Below, one piece after another: positions 53,885 through 63,110 of a stretch of DNA of 64,000 nt. Position 1 is the stretch's first letter, and each line of letters starts with the position of its first letter. Origin of the DNA: Paenibacillus nasutitermitis. Lineage in GTDB: Bacteria > Bacillota > Bacilli > Paenibacillales > Paenibacillaceae. The notes beneath the pieces were generated by a model, which worked only from the letters and a program-made list of their open reading frames with translations, did not search any database and was not told the origin of the DNA. The stretch lies in the NCBI RefSeq assembly GCF_014641075.1, contig NZ_BMHP01000002.1, forward strand, positions 1,488,001-1,552,000, written 5' to 3'. The translations under genes and the position numbers were made by a program.

Positions 53885-53918
53885 CCCCATGTGCTTCATG
53901 AGAACTGTCGCCTACAAA

Positions 53919-54860
53919 TTATCCATTCACGACTGCAATGACATTGCGTACAGAAACCGCGGATTTCTCCAGAGCGGACTTCTCTTCGTCAGTCAAATCC
54001 AGTTCAAAAATTTTCTCGATTCCATCACCGCCCAGTACTGCCGGAACGCCCATGAACAGTTTGTCGTAGCCGTACTCGCCCTCCAGCAGAGCGATAACCG
54101 GGGTAATCCGTTTTTTGTCCTTCAGAATGGATTCGGTCATTTGGACAAGGGAGGCTGCAGGCGCGTAATAGGCGCTGCCATTGCCGAGCAGATTGACGAT
54201 TTCCCCGCCGCCAACGCGTGTACGCTGTACGATCGCGTCAATGCGGTCTGCAGGAATCAGCTTCTCGATGGGAATGCCGCCCACATTGGAATAACGGACC
54301 AGCGGTACCATGTCATCGCCATGACCGCCAAGGACAAAGCCACGGACGTCTTCAACCGATACGTTAAGCTCTTCCGCAATAAAAGTGCAGTAACGGGCCG
54401 TATCCAATACGCCGGATTGGCCGATTACGCGGTTTTTAGGGAATCCAAGCGCGTTGTAAGCCACATAAGTCATGGCATCAACCGGATTGGAGAGGATAAT
54501 CACATAAGCGTCCGGACTGGTTTTTTTGATATTTTCACAGACAGACTTGACGATCCCCGCATTGGTATTCACAAGATCATCGCGGCTCATGCCCGGTTTG
54601 CGGGCAATACCTGCGGTGATAATAACTACATCGGAATCCCTGGTATCCCCATAGTTGGATGTACCGGTTATTTTCGCGTCGCAGCCTTGGACCGGTGTAG
54701 ATTCCATCATATCAAGCGCTTTGCCTTTGGTCGGATTCTCCAGCTGCGGAATATCGACCAATACAACATCGCCCAATTCTTTCTGTGCAAGCATAAAAGC
54801 TGTTGTTGCTCCAGTAAAGCCGGCTCCAACAACCGTAATTTTATTCCGTTTGATCGCCAT
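53919..54860 (-). CDS. mdh: Malate dehydrogenase
   Basis: This 313-residue, LDH-like malate dehydrogenase oxidises malate to oxaloacetate with NAD. NAD loop [15 protein letters not shown]; acidic [17 protein letters not shown] (the Asp after the second strand favours NAD); substrate arginines in [15 protein letters not shown]; catalytic His in [18 protein letters not shown] precedes ATG. It follows icd and citZ on the same strand, as in B. subtilis. The 246-base gap to icd contains a hairpin that may attenuate transcription. Confidence 0.97.
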   Translation of the reverse strand: MAIKRNKITVVGAGFTGATTAFMLAQKELGDVVLVDIPQLENPTKGKALDMMESTPVQGCDAKITGTSNYGDTRDSDVVIITAGIARKPGMSRDDLVNTNAGIVKSVCENIKKTSPDAYVIILSNPVDAMTYVAYNALGFPKNRVIGQSGVLDTARYCTFIAEELNVSVEDVRGFVLGGHGDDMVPLVRYSNVGGIPIEKLIPADRIDAIVQRTRVGGGEIVNLLGNGSAYYAPAASLVQMTESILKDKKRITPVIALLEGEYGYDKLFMGVPAVLGGDGIEKIFELDLTDEEKSALEKSAVSVRNVIAVVNG

Positions 54861-55018
54861 TGTTCAATGCCTCCCAAAAATTAGGCTTATATTCCCGTCT
54901 TAACCAGATACACGAGCCATGAGTATGTCCAGCTATTTCATACGGAAACTATTTACAATTGCTATTGTCCCCAGATTTACCTGAATGTATAAAATCTTAG
55001 TGATAGACAGCCCGCAAA

Positions 55019-55068
55019 CAAAGGAGAAAGGTCCGCTTCATCAGGATGTTTCCTCCTGCTCCGCAGAC
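55019..55068 (-). terminator. Hairpin with T-rich tail between icd and mdh (possible attenuator)
   Basis: On the minus strand GGTC-GC and CAGGA pair with TCCTG and GC-GACC. TTTCTCCTTT follows. The gap 54861-55106 otherwise shows no gene. Confidence 0.5.
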
Positions 55069-55106
55069 CATTCATCGAACTTCTAAGATCGAACGCCTAA
55101 CCTAAT

Positions 55107-56402
55107 TTACACCAAATTTTTGATGATTTCATCAGCAAACGCGGAGCATTTCACTTCTGTAGCGCCTTCCATCAAACGGGCAAAGTCATACGTAACGGTC
55201 TTGTTGTTGATCGACGTTTCCAGCCCTTTGTAGATCATATCAGCCGCTTCCAGCCAGCCAAGGTGCTCCAGCATCATTACGCCGGACAAAATCACGGAGC
55301 CCGGGTTTACAACATCAAGATCCGCATATTTAGGAGCTGTACCATGCGTTGCTTCAAAGATTGCGTGTCCGGTCAGGTAGTTGATGTTCGCTCCAGGAGC
55401 AATACCGATACCGCCAACCTGTGCTGCAAGCGCATCGGACAGATAGTCGCCATTCAGGTTAAGTGTCGCGATCACATCAAAGTCGGTCGGACGGGTCAAT
55501 ACCTGCTGAAGGGCAATGTCGGCAATAGCGTCTTTTACAATCAGTTTGCCAGCCGCTTCCGCATCCTTCTGCGCTTTGTTCGCCGCATCCGCGCCTTCTG
55601 CTTCTTTAATACGGTCGTATTGGCCCCATGTGAAGGTTTTGTCCGCATACTCCTGCTCAGCCACTTCGTAGCCCCAGTTTTTGAAGGCTCCTTCCGTGAA
55701 TTTCATGATATTGCCTTTGTGAACCAGCGTCAGCGTTTTGCGACCATGCTTCAGCGCGTATTCGATAGCGGCGCGTGCAAGGCGTTTGGAGCCTTCAGCG
55801 GAAACCGGCTTGACGCCGATACCGGAGGTTTCCGGGAAGCGGATCTTGTTAACACCCATTTCATTTTGCAGGAAGTCGATTACTTTCTTCACTTCCGGCG
55901 AACCTTCCTGATATTCGATACCTGCATAGATATCTTCCGTATTCTCACGGAAAATAACCATGTTGACCAATTCTGGACGTTTGACCGGAGAAGGCACGCC
56001 GTCAAAATAACGGACAGGACGCAGGCAGACATACAGGTCAAGCTCCTGGCGCAGCGCAACGTTCAGGGAACGGATGCCGCCGCCGATTGGAGTCGTAAGT
56101 GGTCCTTTGATGGCAACCATATACTCGCGGATTGCAGTCAATGTATCGGCTGGCAGCCACTCGCCATAGTTATTGAATGCTTTTTCGCCAGCGAAAACTT
56201 CGTACCAGGCGATTTTTTTCTCGCCGTTATAGGCTTTTTCTACAGCTGCGTCAAGAACGCGTTTGGAAGCCTTCCAGATATCGCGGCCAGTACCGTCGCC
56301 TTCGATGAAAGGAATAATCGGATTGTTTGGAACCTGCAGAACACCATTGTCAATCGAAATTTTCTCGCCTTCGGTTGGAAGATCAAATTGTTTAAGCTCC
56401 AT
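55107..56402 (-). CDS. icd: Isocitrate dehydrogenase (NADP)
   Basis: This 431-residue homodimeric-type enzyme decarboxylates isocitrate to 2-oxoglutarate. Motifs: [34 protein letters not shown] (with the Ser phosphorylated by IDH kinase in enterics), [45 protein letters not shown] and a coenzyme region [18 protein letters not shown]. The last region fits the NADP-dependent enzymes of Bacillus. AGGAGG is 10 bases before ATG. Middle gene of citZ-icd-mdh. Confidence 0.97.
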   Translation of the reverse strand: MELKQFDLPTEGEKISIDNGVLQVPNNPIIPFIEGDGTGRDIWKASKRVLDAAVEKAYNGEKKIAWYEVFAGEKAFNNYGEWLPADTLTAIREYMVAIKGPLTTPIGGGIRSLNVALRQELDLYVCLRPVRYFDGVPSPVKRPELVNMVIFRENTEDIYAGIEYQEGSPEVKKVIDFLQNEMGVNKIRFPETSGIGVKPVSAEGSKRLARAAIEYALKHGRKTLTLVHKGNIMKFTEGAFKNWGYEVAEQEYADKTFTWGQYDRIKEAEGADAANKAQKDAEAAGKLIVKDAIADIALQQVLTRPTDFDVIATLNLNGDYLSDALAAQVGGIGIAPGANINYLTGHAIFEATHGTAPKYADLDVVNPGSVILSGVMMLEHLGWLEAADMIYKGLETSINNKTVTYDFARLMEGATEVKCSAFADEIIKNLV

Positions 56403-56460
56403 GAATAAATTACCTCCTGAAAGTTTGGTTTGAATGATGGGTGATGAAGTTCACATAACA

Positions 56461-56516
56461 CGACGGGAGCTGACTGCAGGGCTGCGCGAAGCAGCTCTTG
56501 CGCCGGCACCCCGTCG
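56461..56516 (-). other. Structured spacer between citZ and icd
   Basis: CGACGGG (56461-56467) pairs with CCCGTCG (56510-56516), and inside it GGGCTGC/GCAGCTC pairs around GCGAA. There is no T-run, so it looks like an mRNA processing or stability hairpin, not a terminator. Confidence 0.45.
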
Positions 56517-56560
56517 CTCATGCGCGTTTTATGACAGGCCAGACAAGAGCAGCCGCAAGA

Positions 56561-57676
56561 TTATTGACGCTGAGCGATCGGCGTCACTTTCTGATCAACA
56601 GGCCCTACATACTCGGCACGAGGGCGGATAAGCCGGTTATTTTCGTATTGCTCCAGAATATGCGCTGTCCATCCGGATACACGGCTGATGGCAAAGATCG
56701 GCGTAAACAGGTCGCGCGGAATTTTGAGCGACGTATAGACAGAAGCGGAATAAAAATCGACATTCGGCTTGAGGCCTTTTTGACCCGTTACGATTTCTTC
56801 GATCTTGATGGACATATCGTACAAATCCATATTGTCCGTCAGCTTGCCGAGCTCACGCGACATTTTTTGCAAATGCTTCGCACGGGGATCGCCATTCTTG
56901 TAAACGCGGTGGCCAAATCCCATGATTTTCTCTTTATTGGCAAGCTTCTTACTGATGACGGCTTCCACATTTGCCGGGGTACCGATTTCCTCCAGCATCA
57001 CCATTACCGCTTCGTTCGCTCCGCCATGCAGCGGCCCCTTCAGGGCACCGATGGCTGAAGTTACGCCGGAATAAATATCGGATAAGGTGGCCACCGTAAC
57101 ACGCGCTGCAAACGTCGATGCATTCAGCTCGTGATCGGCATGGAGCACCAGCGCCTGATCAAGCGCCTTAACGGCAACCTCATCGGGTTCTTGACCTGTA
57201 AGCATGTATAGAAAATTGTAAGCAATCGTTACGCCTGTTTTGGGGGCGATAGGCTCCTTGCCTTCGCGAATGCGTGCAAAAGCAGCGACAACAGTGGGAA
57301 GCTGTGCCTGCAGTTTGACCGCTTTGTGAATATTGGCTTCATGCGACATTTCGTTAGCGGATTCATCATACAAGGCCAAACTGGAAATTGCCGTCCGCAA
57401 GCTGGCCATTGAATTGGCATCCTTAGGATAAAGCTTGAGCTGATCGAGCACACCCGCCGGGATGGGCGCGTATTCGCCGAGCTGTTGTAACAACTCGTCC
57501 AGTTCCGGCTTCGTCGGCAATTTACCGTACCAGAGCAGGTAGGCCACTTCTTCAAAAGAAGCGTTAACCGCCAGGTCATCGATGTCAATACCGCGATAAG
57601 TCAACACGCCATCTATGATTGAGCTGATGGATGAAGTAGTAGCGACGATCCCCTCTAGGCCTTTGGTTGCTGTCAT
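56561..57676 (-). CDS. citZ: Citrate synthase
   Basis: This 371-residue type I (short, Gram-positive) citrate synthase condenses oxaloacetate and acetyl-CoA. Key segments: GLEGIVATTSSISSIIDG start, LHADHELNASTFAARV (catalytic His), GPLHGGANEAVMVML, GFGHRVYKNGDPRAK (second His) and a conserved Asp region near NVDFYSASVY. ATG 57676 has AAAGGAG 8 bases upstream; a longer frame to 57721 runs over this site. First gene of citZ-icd-mdh, with a likely CcpC operator and sigma-A promoter upstream. Confidence 0.97.
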   Translation of the reverse strand: MTATKGLEGIVATTSSISSIIDGVLTYRGIDIDDLAVNASFEEVAYLLWYGKLPTKPELDELLQQLGEYAPIPAGVLDQLKLYPKDANSMASLRTAISSLALYDESANEMSHEANIHKAVKLQAQLPTVVAAFARIREGKEPIAPKTGVTIAYNFLYMLTGQEPDEVAVKALDQALVLHADHELNASTFAARVTVATLSDIYSGVTSAIGALKGPLHGGANEAVMVMLEEIGTPANVEAVISKKLANKEKIMGFGHRVYKNGDPRAKHLQKMSRELGKLTDNMDLYDMSIKIEEIVTGQKGLKPNVDFYSASVYTSLKIPRDLFTPIFAISRVSGWTAHILEQYENNRLIRPRAEYVGPVDQKVTPIAQRQ

Positions 57677-57753
57677 TTTTTTCTCTCCTTTAACCTTGGT
57701 CTCATGATTCAGAAATAACAATAATTGGTTTCGGTTTCCGTATCGTCAAGCTA

Positions 57754-57782
57754 ATCATATCGGATTTTGACGGGGAAGTGAA
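57754..57782 (-). promoter_or_regulatory. Probable sigma-A promoter of citZ
   Basis: TTCACT (57782-57777) and TATGAT (57759-57754) are separated by 17 bases, giving a start near 57747. The rest of the 343-base gap 57677-58019 shows only the CcpC-type box and, on the plus strand, a weak TTGTGT-N16-TAAACT (57911-57938) that may serve ppx. Confidence 0.55.
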
Positions 57783-57793
57783 CTAAAACACAT

Positions 57794-57808
57794 ATAAAAA
57801 TGCTTTAT
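57794..57808 (-). promoter_or_regulatory. CcpC-type operator upstream of citZ
   Basis: ATAA-N7-TTAT is the dyad bound by CcpC, the citrate-responsive LysR regulator of citB and citZ in B. subtilis. It is centred about 54 bases upstream of the predicted start. Confidence 0.6.
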
Positions 57809-58019
57809 CAGCACCATCAAAAAAATTTTATACTTATTTTCGGCTTATTGCAATGATCGCATAACCGCGGCCTTTTTTTTGAAAGTTCTTCACCTTGAGA
57901 AAACAAATCTTTGTGTAACGCGCGGCAAATGTTAAACTATAGGAATCATTCGACACGCGGCTGCAGTCTTTCCTCCTGCCGGCCCTTACAATATTTATTT
58001 GAAACCGGAGGCTCATTAT

Positions 58020-59549
58020 ATGACGGAACAACGCATCGGCATCATCGACCTTGGCTCCAACTCCGTCCGTCTTGTCGTTTACGAACGGACCGCAAGCGGG
58101 GCACACCGGGTTATTGACGGAAGCAAGCGATCAGCCCGGCTCAGCGAACAAATCGATGAGAACGGCGTTCTGCCGGATGAGGCATTGGACGAATTGGTCG
58201 ACACGATCAATCATTTTCGCCTGATATGCGCCCATCACCGCACCGGACATATCCGCGCCATCGCCACGGCAGCTATACGCAATGCCGCTAATCGCGAACA
58301 GATCCTTTTCCGCCTCGAAGCCGAGACCGGAATGCCAATAGAAGTGATCACAGGCATGCAAGAAGCCAGTTACGGTTTTCTTGGCATGATTAACTCCATG
58401 AATATCCAGGATGGTTTTCTTATCGATATCGGCGGCGGCAGCACCGAAGTTTCCCTGTTCAGGAACCGCTCGCTGGTGAATGCCGTTTCCTTTCCATTCG
58501 GCTGCGTCAGCCTGACCAAACGTTTTGCCGAAGGAGGACTTCTCTCTGACGACAGGCTGCAGGAACTCGAGATGCATATCGCCAGAGAGGTTGGCGGCGA
58601 ATCCTGGATCAGCCATTCCCCAGGCCTCCCCCTCGTTGGTATCGGAGGGACCGTGCGGGCTCTGGGCAAAATCCATCAGGCGGTTACGCGCTATCCGTTT
58701 GAGAGCTTTCATAATTATACCATGACGGACAAAACCACGGAGGAACTGTTCCATCTGCTCCGCAGCCAACCTCTCGACAAACGCAACCGGATACCGGGGC
58801 TGGCCAAAGATCGCACCGACATTATCGTTCCGGGTCTGACCATTTTGCGTACGCTGTTCAAAATCATGGGTGCCTCCCATTATCTCGTTTGCGGTTCCGG
58901 TTTGCGCGACGGGCTGTTCTTCTCCACCCGTTTTCCGGAACGTCCCAAGCTGGACAATGTGCTGGAATACAGCGTCAACAATCTTGCCGCCTTGCACCCG
59001 GAAGCTCCCCGGCAGCATATGGCGCAAGTCAGCCGGAATGCGCTGCAGCTGTTTGACGCGCTGCAAAGCGGATATTCCTTCCCGGAGCAGTCTCGGTCAT
59101 GGCTGGATACAGCCTCCACCTTATACCGGATCGGGGCGAGCATCGACTATTACGACTACAACAAGCATACCTTTTATTTGATAGTTAATTCCCATATCAA
59201 TGGATTATCCCACAAGGAAACCCTGCTCTGCGCAGCCATTGCTTCCTTTAAGAGCCGCAATCGCGCCCGGCAGCAGGCCGCCGCTTACAAACCGCTGGTG
59301 TCCGAGGAGGATCTTTCGCTCATCTGCATGCTGGGTTCCTTGCTTCAGCTTGCCATTGCCCTGGACCGGAGCGAGACACAGGCAATCGGCCGGCTGCGCA
59401 TCGAGCATGCCGACGGAAAACTGCTCCTGTACGCCGCTATGGCTGAAGGCTCGCTCGTCGTCGAACGCAAGGAAGTGGACGCCTTAGCCTCCGATTTCAG
59501 GAAGCTGTGGGGCATAGCTCCCGTTCTCTACCCTCCGGATTACCGGTAG
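58020..59549 (+). CDS. ppx: Exopolyphosphatase, Ppx/GppA family
   Basis: This 509-residue protein shows the actin-like ATPase-fold signatures GIIDLGSNSVRLVVYE and GFLIDIGGGSTEVSLF, GIGGTVRALGKI, and a C-terminal all-helical HD-like domain (about 315-509) as in long Ppx proteins. The enzyme removes terminal phosphate from polyphosphate or pppGpp. ATG 58020 has GGAGG 8 bases upstream. It is convergent with ppk, and their coding ends overlap by 10 bases (59540-59549). With ppk it forms an antagonistic polyphosphate pair, each from its own promoter. Confidence 0.92.
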   Translation: MTEQRIGIIDLGSNSVRLVVYERTASGAHRVIDGSKRSARLSEQIDENGVLPDEALDELVDTINHFRLICAHHRTGHIRAIATAAIRNAANREQILFRLEAETGMPIEVITGMQEASYGFLGMINSMNIQDGFLIDIGGGSTEVSLFRNRSLVNAVSFPFGCVSLTKRFAEGGLLSDDRLQELEMHIAREVGGESWISHSPGLPLVGIGGTVRALGKIHQAVTRYPFESFHNYTMTDKTTEELFHLLRSQPLDKRNRIPGLAKDRTDIIVPGLTILRTLFKIMGASHYLVCGSGLRDGLFFSTRFPERPKLDNVLEYSVNNLAALHPEAPRQHMAQVSRNALQLFDALQSGYSFPEQSRSWLDTASTLYRIGASIDYYDYNKHTFYLIVNSHINGLSHKETLLCAAIASFKSRNRARQQAAAYKPLVSEEDLSLICMLGSLLQLAIALDRSETQAIGRLRIEHADGKLLLYAAMAEGSLVVERKEVDALASDFRKLWGIAPVLYPPDYR

Positions 59550-61603
59550 GTTTTCCATTTCCGAATATTCTTCGCTTCAAATTGGCTGCGCATTGGCGGC
59601 AGGTCATTGCGCACCCTTTCATATGAACCGCTGGGCATCAGCTCGCGGGCTTTAATATTGTCATCCAAATTAAGCTGCAGAATTGAAACCAGATTTCTGC
59701 GCAAACGGGCGTCGAAGACCGGGCACATCAGCTCGATACGGCGCGTCAGATTGCGCGTCATCCAGTCGGCGCTGGACAAATAAACCTCTTCTTCGCCTCC
59801 GTTGTTGAAATAAACGATTCGCGAATGCTCCAGGAACCGGTCGACGATACTGATAACCCGGATGTTCTCGCTTAATCCCTCCACACCCGGACGCAGGCAG
59901 CATACTCCGCGCACAATCAACTCTATTTTAACCCCGGCCTGTGAAGCTTCATACAATTTATCGATCATTTCCTGATTGGACAAGCTGTTCATCTTGGCGA
60001 TGATTCGGGCTGGTTTACCGGCCGCGGCATGCTTCTGCTCTCTTTCGATCAAGGTAAACAGCTTCTGCTTGAGATGCGTCGGCGCCACGCCGAAGGCTTC
60101 CCATTCGTATGGCGAAGAATACCCGGTGACCTCATTGAACAGCGCCGATGCATCCGCCCCGATGACGGGATGGGAGGTAAACAAACCAATATCGGTATAC
60201 AGCTTCGCTGTATTTCCATTGTAATTGCCCGTACCCACATGAACGTAACGACGCAGCATTTGCTGCTCTCTGCGGACCACCAACGTAATCTTGGCATGTG
60301 TTTTCAAGCCGACCAGCCCATAAACCACATGGCAGCCCGCCTTCTCCAGCTGACGCGCCCAGGCGATATTGCGCTCCTCATCAAAACGCGCTTTCAGCTC
60401 CACCACGACTGTCACCTGCTTGCCCGCTTCGGCGGCAGCCGCAAGAGCTTGTACCAGCGCAGACTGGCCGCTTACCCGGTAGAGGGTCATCTTGATGGCC
60501 AATACATCCGGATCCTCCGCCGCTTCCATCACAAAATCATCCACCGCTTCAAACGATTCGTAAGGATGATACAGCAGCACATCCTCTTGGCGCAGCACCG
60601 CAAAAATATTGTCCAATTTTTCGAACTCCTGCGGATAAAAAGGCTCGATTTTCTCAAAACGCAGCGATTCGTAGCCTGGAAGCGAAACAGAGAATTTCAT
60701 TAGAAAGCTCAAGTCCAGCGGACCATCGATTTCGATAATATTATCGCCCTGCTCAAGCTCCTCTTTAAGCATTTGCAGAGCGTATGGATGCATGCCTTTT
60801 CCCACTTCCAGTCGGACAGGCAGTCCCCACCGGCGGCGGCGTATCTCTTTTTCGATCTCCTCCAGCAGGTCCTCCGCCCCTTCCTCGTTCAGGGTCAGAT
60901 CGGCATTGCGGGTCAACCGGAAGGGATGAACGTCTACCGACTTATGCCCATAGAACAGTGTGCTGATATGCCTTTCGATCAGCTCCTCAAGAAATACAAA
61001 TTCCATCTTCTTGCTGTTAGTCCGGGATGGTACCGGCACCAGGCGCTGCAGAATCGAAGGTACTTGTATAATAGCAAAAAAAGGATCCTCTCCTGGCGGC
61101 ATACCGTCCGGACTCAGAAGAACAGCCAAATAAAGTTCTCTAGTATGGAGCAGCGGGAATGGCCTGCTCTGATCCACAGCCATCGGGGTCAGGACGGGGA
61201 ACACAATTTCGTGAAAATACTCATCCACCGCATGCAGCTGCATGGGGTTCAGCTCATCCATCGAGCGGAATGATATGCCTTCCTTATTGAGCCCCCGCAG
61301 CACCTCCCGATAGGTTTTGTATTGTTCCGTCACCATCTGGGAAGCCCGCCTCATCAGCCGTTTCCACAACCCGTCCGGCGTATAGCCGGTAAAATCCTTT
61401 TTGGTGTAGCCAGCTTTTATCTGATCCTGAATCCCAGCCACGCGCACACTCATGAACTCATCCAGGTTACTGGACATAATAGCGAGAAATTTAGCTCTTT
61501 CCAACAGCGGATTGTCCGCATCCTGCGCTTCCTCCAGGACTCGGCGGTTAAACTCGATCCAGCTCAGGTCGCGGTTGACATACGGGGACATTGGCTTATT
61601 CAT
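59540..61603 (-). CDS. ppk: Polyphosphate kinase 1
   Basis: The protein has 687 residues, normal for PPK1. It polymerises the gamma phosphate of ATP into polyphosphate, through phosphohistidine. The N-terminal domain shows NRDLSWIEFNRRVLEEAQD and AIMSSNLDEFMSVRVAG. The catalytic core has VVVELKARFDEERNIAWA, GLKTHAKITLV, the active-site His in RYVHVGTGNYNGNTAKLYTD, and SSADWMTRNLTRRIEL. ATG 61603 has AGGAGG 7 bases upstream. A Pho box precedes it. It is convergent with ppx. Confidence 0.96.
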   Translation of the reverse strand: MNKPMSPYVNRDLSWIEFNRRVLEEAQDADNPLLERAKFLAIMSSNLDEFMSVRVAGIQDQIKAGYTKKDFTGYTPDGLWKRLMRRASQMVTEQYKTYREVLRGLNKEGISFRSMDELNPMQLHAVDEYFHEIVFPVLTPMAVDQSRPFPLLHTRELYLAVLLSPDGMPPGEDPFFAIIQVPSILQRLVPVPSRTNSKKMEFVFLEELIERHISTLFYGHKSVDVHPFRLTRNADLTLNEEGAEDLLEEIEKEIRRRRWGLPVRLEVGKGMHPYALQMLKEELEQGDNIIEIDGPLDLSFLMKFSVSLPGYESLRFEKIEPFYPQEFEKLDNIFAVLRQEDVLLYHPYESFEAVDDFVMEAAEDPDVLAIKMTLYRVSGQSALVQALAAAAEAGKQVTVVVELKARFDEERNIAWARQLEKAGCHVVYGLVGLKTHAKITLVVRREQQMLRRYVHVGTGNYNGNTAKLYTDIGLFTSHPVIGADASALFNEVTGYSSPYEWEAFGVAPTHLKQKLFTLIEREQKHAAAGKPARIIAKMNSLSNQEMIDKLYEASQAGVKIELIVRGVCCLRPGVEGLSENIRVISIVDRFLEHSRIVYFNNGGEEEVYLSSADWMTRNLTRRIELMCPVFDARLRRNLVSILQLNLDDNIKARELMPSGSYERVRNDLPPMRSQFEAKNIRKWKTYR

Positions 61604-61652
61604 TGCGAATCCTCCTGTTGAAAAAACGGTTATTCTCATTATGTGGGAGTTC

Positions 61653-61691
61653 TATTATGTTCATGTTAAGGGATTGTTAATGGCACGTAAA
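61653..61691 (-). promoter_or_regulatory. Pho box and -10 element of ppk
   Basis: Reading the minus strand: TTTACG (61691-61686), TTAACA (61680-61675) and TTAACA (61669-61664), each separated by 5 bases. This is an 11-bp-periodic PhoP direct repeat of consensus TTWACA. CATAAT (61658-61653) follows as a likely -10 box. PhoP~P activates such promoters under phosphate starvation. Confidence 0.75.
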
Positions 61692-61849
61692 GTGATCGCA
61701 TTTTTTACGTTTTTTTGGTAAACGTCCGGTCTCAATGATACAATATCCAAGAAGCAGAAACCTTTCGCTTTGAAAAAAAAACGGGTTATTTTGTTGAGTT
61801 CGTATTCTATTGGAAAATCAAACATAGCATTCCCTATGAGGCAAGCTGC

Positions 61850-61903
61850 AGTCGCACGATTTTTTATGTATTAAAGGAGGAGTGTTTAATGGATCGTGCG
61901 ATT
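61850..61903 (+). promoter_or_regulatory. Stem enclosing the ytvI ribosome-binding site and start
   Basis: TCGCACGAT (61852-61860) is perfectly complementary to ATCGTGCGA (61893-61901) inside the fifth base of the gene; flanking A-T and G-T pairs extend it. AAAGGAGG and the ATG lie in the 32-base loop. Confidence 0.5.
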
Positions 61904-63010
61904 TGGAAACAGATTGGACGCGGACTTCTCGTGCTCATCGGGGTGCTGCTGCTGATCCTTGCCCTTATCTATGTAACGCCGCTGGTTTATCCTTTTATCA
62001 TTGGCTGGCTGCTTGCTTATGCCATTAATCCCGTCGTGAATATCATGCATCGCAAAATGAAAATTCCCCGCTGGCTTGGCGTTACTCTATCGCTTTTCAT
62101 TGCGGTGCTCGCTTTGCTGACCATTCTTTCCGCTTTGGTTACCCGCATTGTCGTGGAGATCATTCATTTGTCCAAATCGCTCGACAGCACCATTGAATGG
62201 TGGCGCAACGAATTTGAGCGTATTGTGGCATCGACGGAAATTCAGGATTTGATCGGGAAGCTGAATGCCTTTTACCAGAACAACCCGAATTATCAGCAGA
62301 CCATTAATTCCCGTATCTCGGATACGGCGAATCTGCTGGCCAAAACCAGTTCTTCCATAATCAGCACGATCCTGAACAGCATTGTGAATCTTATTTCTTC
62401 ACTGCCCAATGTCGCCACGATTACAGTTGTCGTCCTGCTTGCCGCCTTCTTTATCGGCAAGGACTGGTATCGTCATTTGGGCAAAGTATCCGGCTGGGTC
62501 CCAGCTGGCATCCGCAAAACCACCTCTGTCGTGTGGGCCGACCTGCTGCATGCCCTGCTTGGTTATCTGCGCGCTCAGTTTATAATGATTTCTATCACGG
62601 CCGTCGTTGTCACCCTCGGTCTGTTAATCTTGGGGGTGGACTATCCGATCACTATCGGCTTGCTGATCGGACTTGTGGATTTGCTTCCTTATCTGGGCGT
62701 CGGCGCAGCAATGGTGCCCTGGATCGCCTATATGTTTATCTATGGTGATATTTCGCTAGGCATTGGACTTTCCGTTCTATATGGCGTCATTCTCGTCGTC
62801 CGTTCATCCATCGAGCCCAAAGTTCTGGCAAGCAGTGTCGGTCTTGATCCCCTTCCCACGCTCATCGCCATGTTCGTCGGCCTGAAGCTGTTCGGCGTGG
62901 CCGGTTTGATTATCGGTCCCGTTTCACTTGTTATTCTGTCGACCATTCACCGGGCCAATGTTTTTCGGGATCTGTACGGGTTTGTGATGAGAGGGAAGAG
63001 CCCTCCCTAA
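61889..63010 (+). CDS. ytvI: Sporulation-associated integral membrane protein YtvI (AI-2E family)
   Basis: This 373-residue membrane protein has about eight hydrophobic segments in the AI-2E/UPF0118 arrangement, with IGLVDLLPYLGVGAAMVPW and SSIEPKVLASSVGL. The match to YtvI rests on length, the N-terminal pattern and its place between citZ and fxsA (ytwI), as in B. subtilis. AAAGGAGG is 8 bases before ATG. Its last codons, CCT CCC TAA, coincide with the first unit of the downstream repeat array, so the C-terminal Ser-Pro-Pro may have been produced by the repeat. Confidence 0.85.
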   Translation: MDRAIWKQIGRGLLVLIGVLLLILALIYVTPLVYPFIIGWLLAYAINPVVNIMHRKMKIPRWLGVTLSLFIAVLALLTILSALVTRIVVEIIHLSKSLDSTIEWWRNEFERIVASTEIQDLIGKLNAFYQNNPNYQQTINSRISDTANLLAKTSSSIISTILNSIVNLISSLPNVATITVVVLLAAFFIGKDWYRHLGKVSGWVPAGIRKTTSVVWADLLHALLGYLRAQFIMISITAVVVTLGLLILGVDYPITIGLLIGLVDLLPYLGVGAAMVPWIAYMFIYGDISLGIGLSVLYGVILVVRSSIEPKVLASSVGLDPLPTLIAMFVGLKLFGVAGLIIGPVSLVILSTIHRANVFRDLYGFVMRGKSPP

Positions 63011-63053
63011 CGCTTAAGTACCCTCCCTAAATCGCTTAAATGCCCCTCCCTAA
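63001..63053 (+). repeat. Three short tandem repeats at the ytvI stop codon
   Basis: CCCTCCCTAA recurs at 63001-63010, 63021-63030 and 63044-63053, with related CGCTTAA spacers. The first unit contains the ytvI stop codon. Another copy is at 63410-63419. Confidence 0.85.
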
Positions 63054-63110
63054 ATCCCTCCTGAGGAGGGACCCCAAGGGCCCCGGCCCTCTGGACACCC
63101 GGAATGGAAT
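63039..63110 (+). repeat. Leader block of the repeat array, copy 1
   Basis: This 72-base block carries a perfect hairpin CCCTCC-TGA-GGAGGG (63056-63070) and a GGGCC/GGCCC element. It recurs at 63405-63476 with one substitution near base 36. Block and following module together make a direct repeat of about 152 bases at a 366-base offset. Confidence 0.9.

Noticed and set aside
53889..54884. 331-codon open frame opposite mdh
   Set aside because: It is a shadow of mdh, and its product matches no family.
55263..56408. 381-codon open frame opposite icd
   Set aside because: This is a codon-bias shadow of icd on the other strand, with no recognisable motifs.
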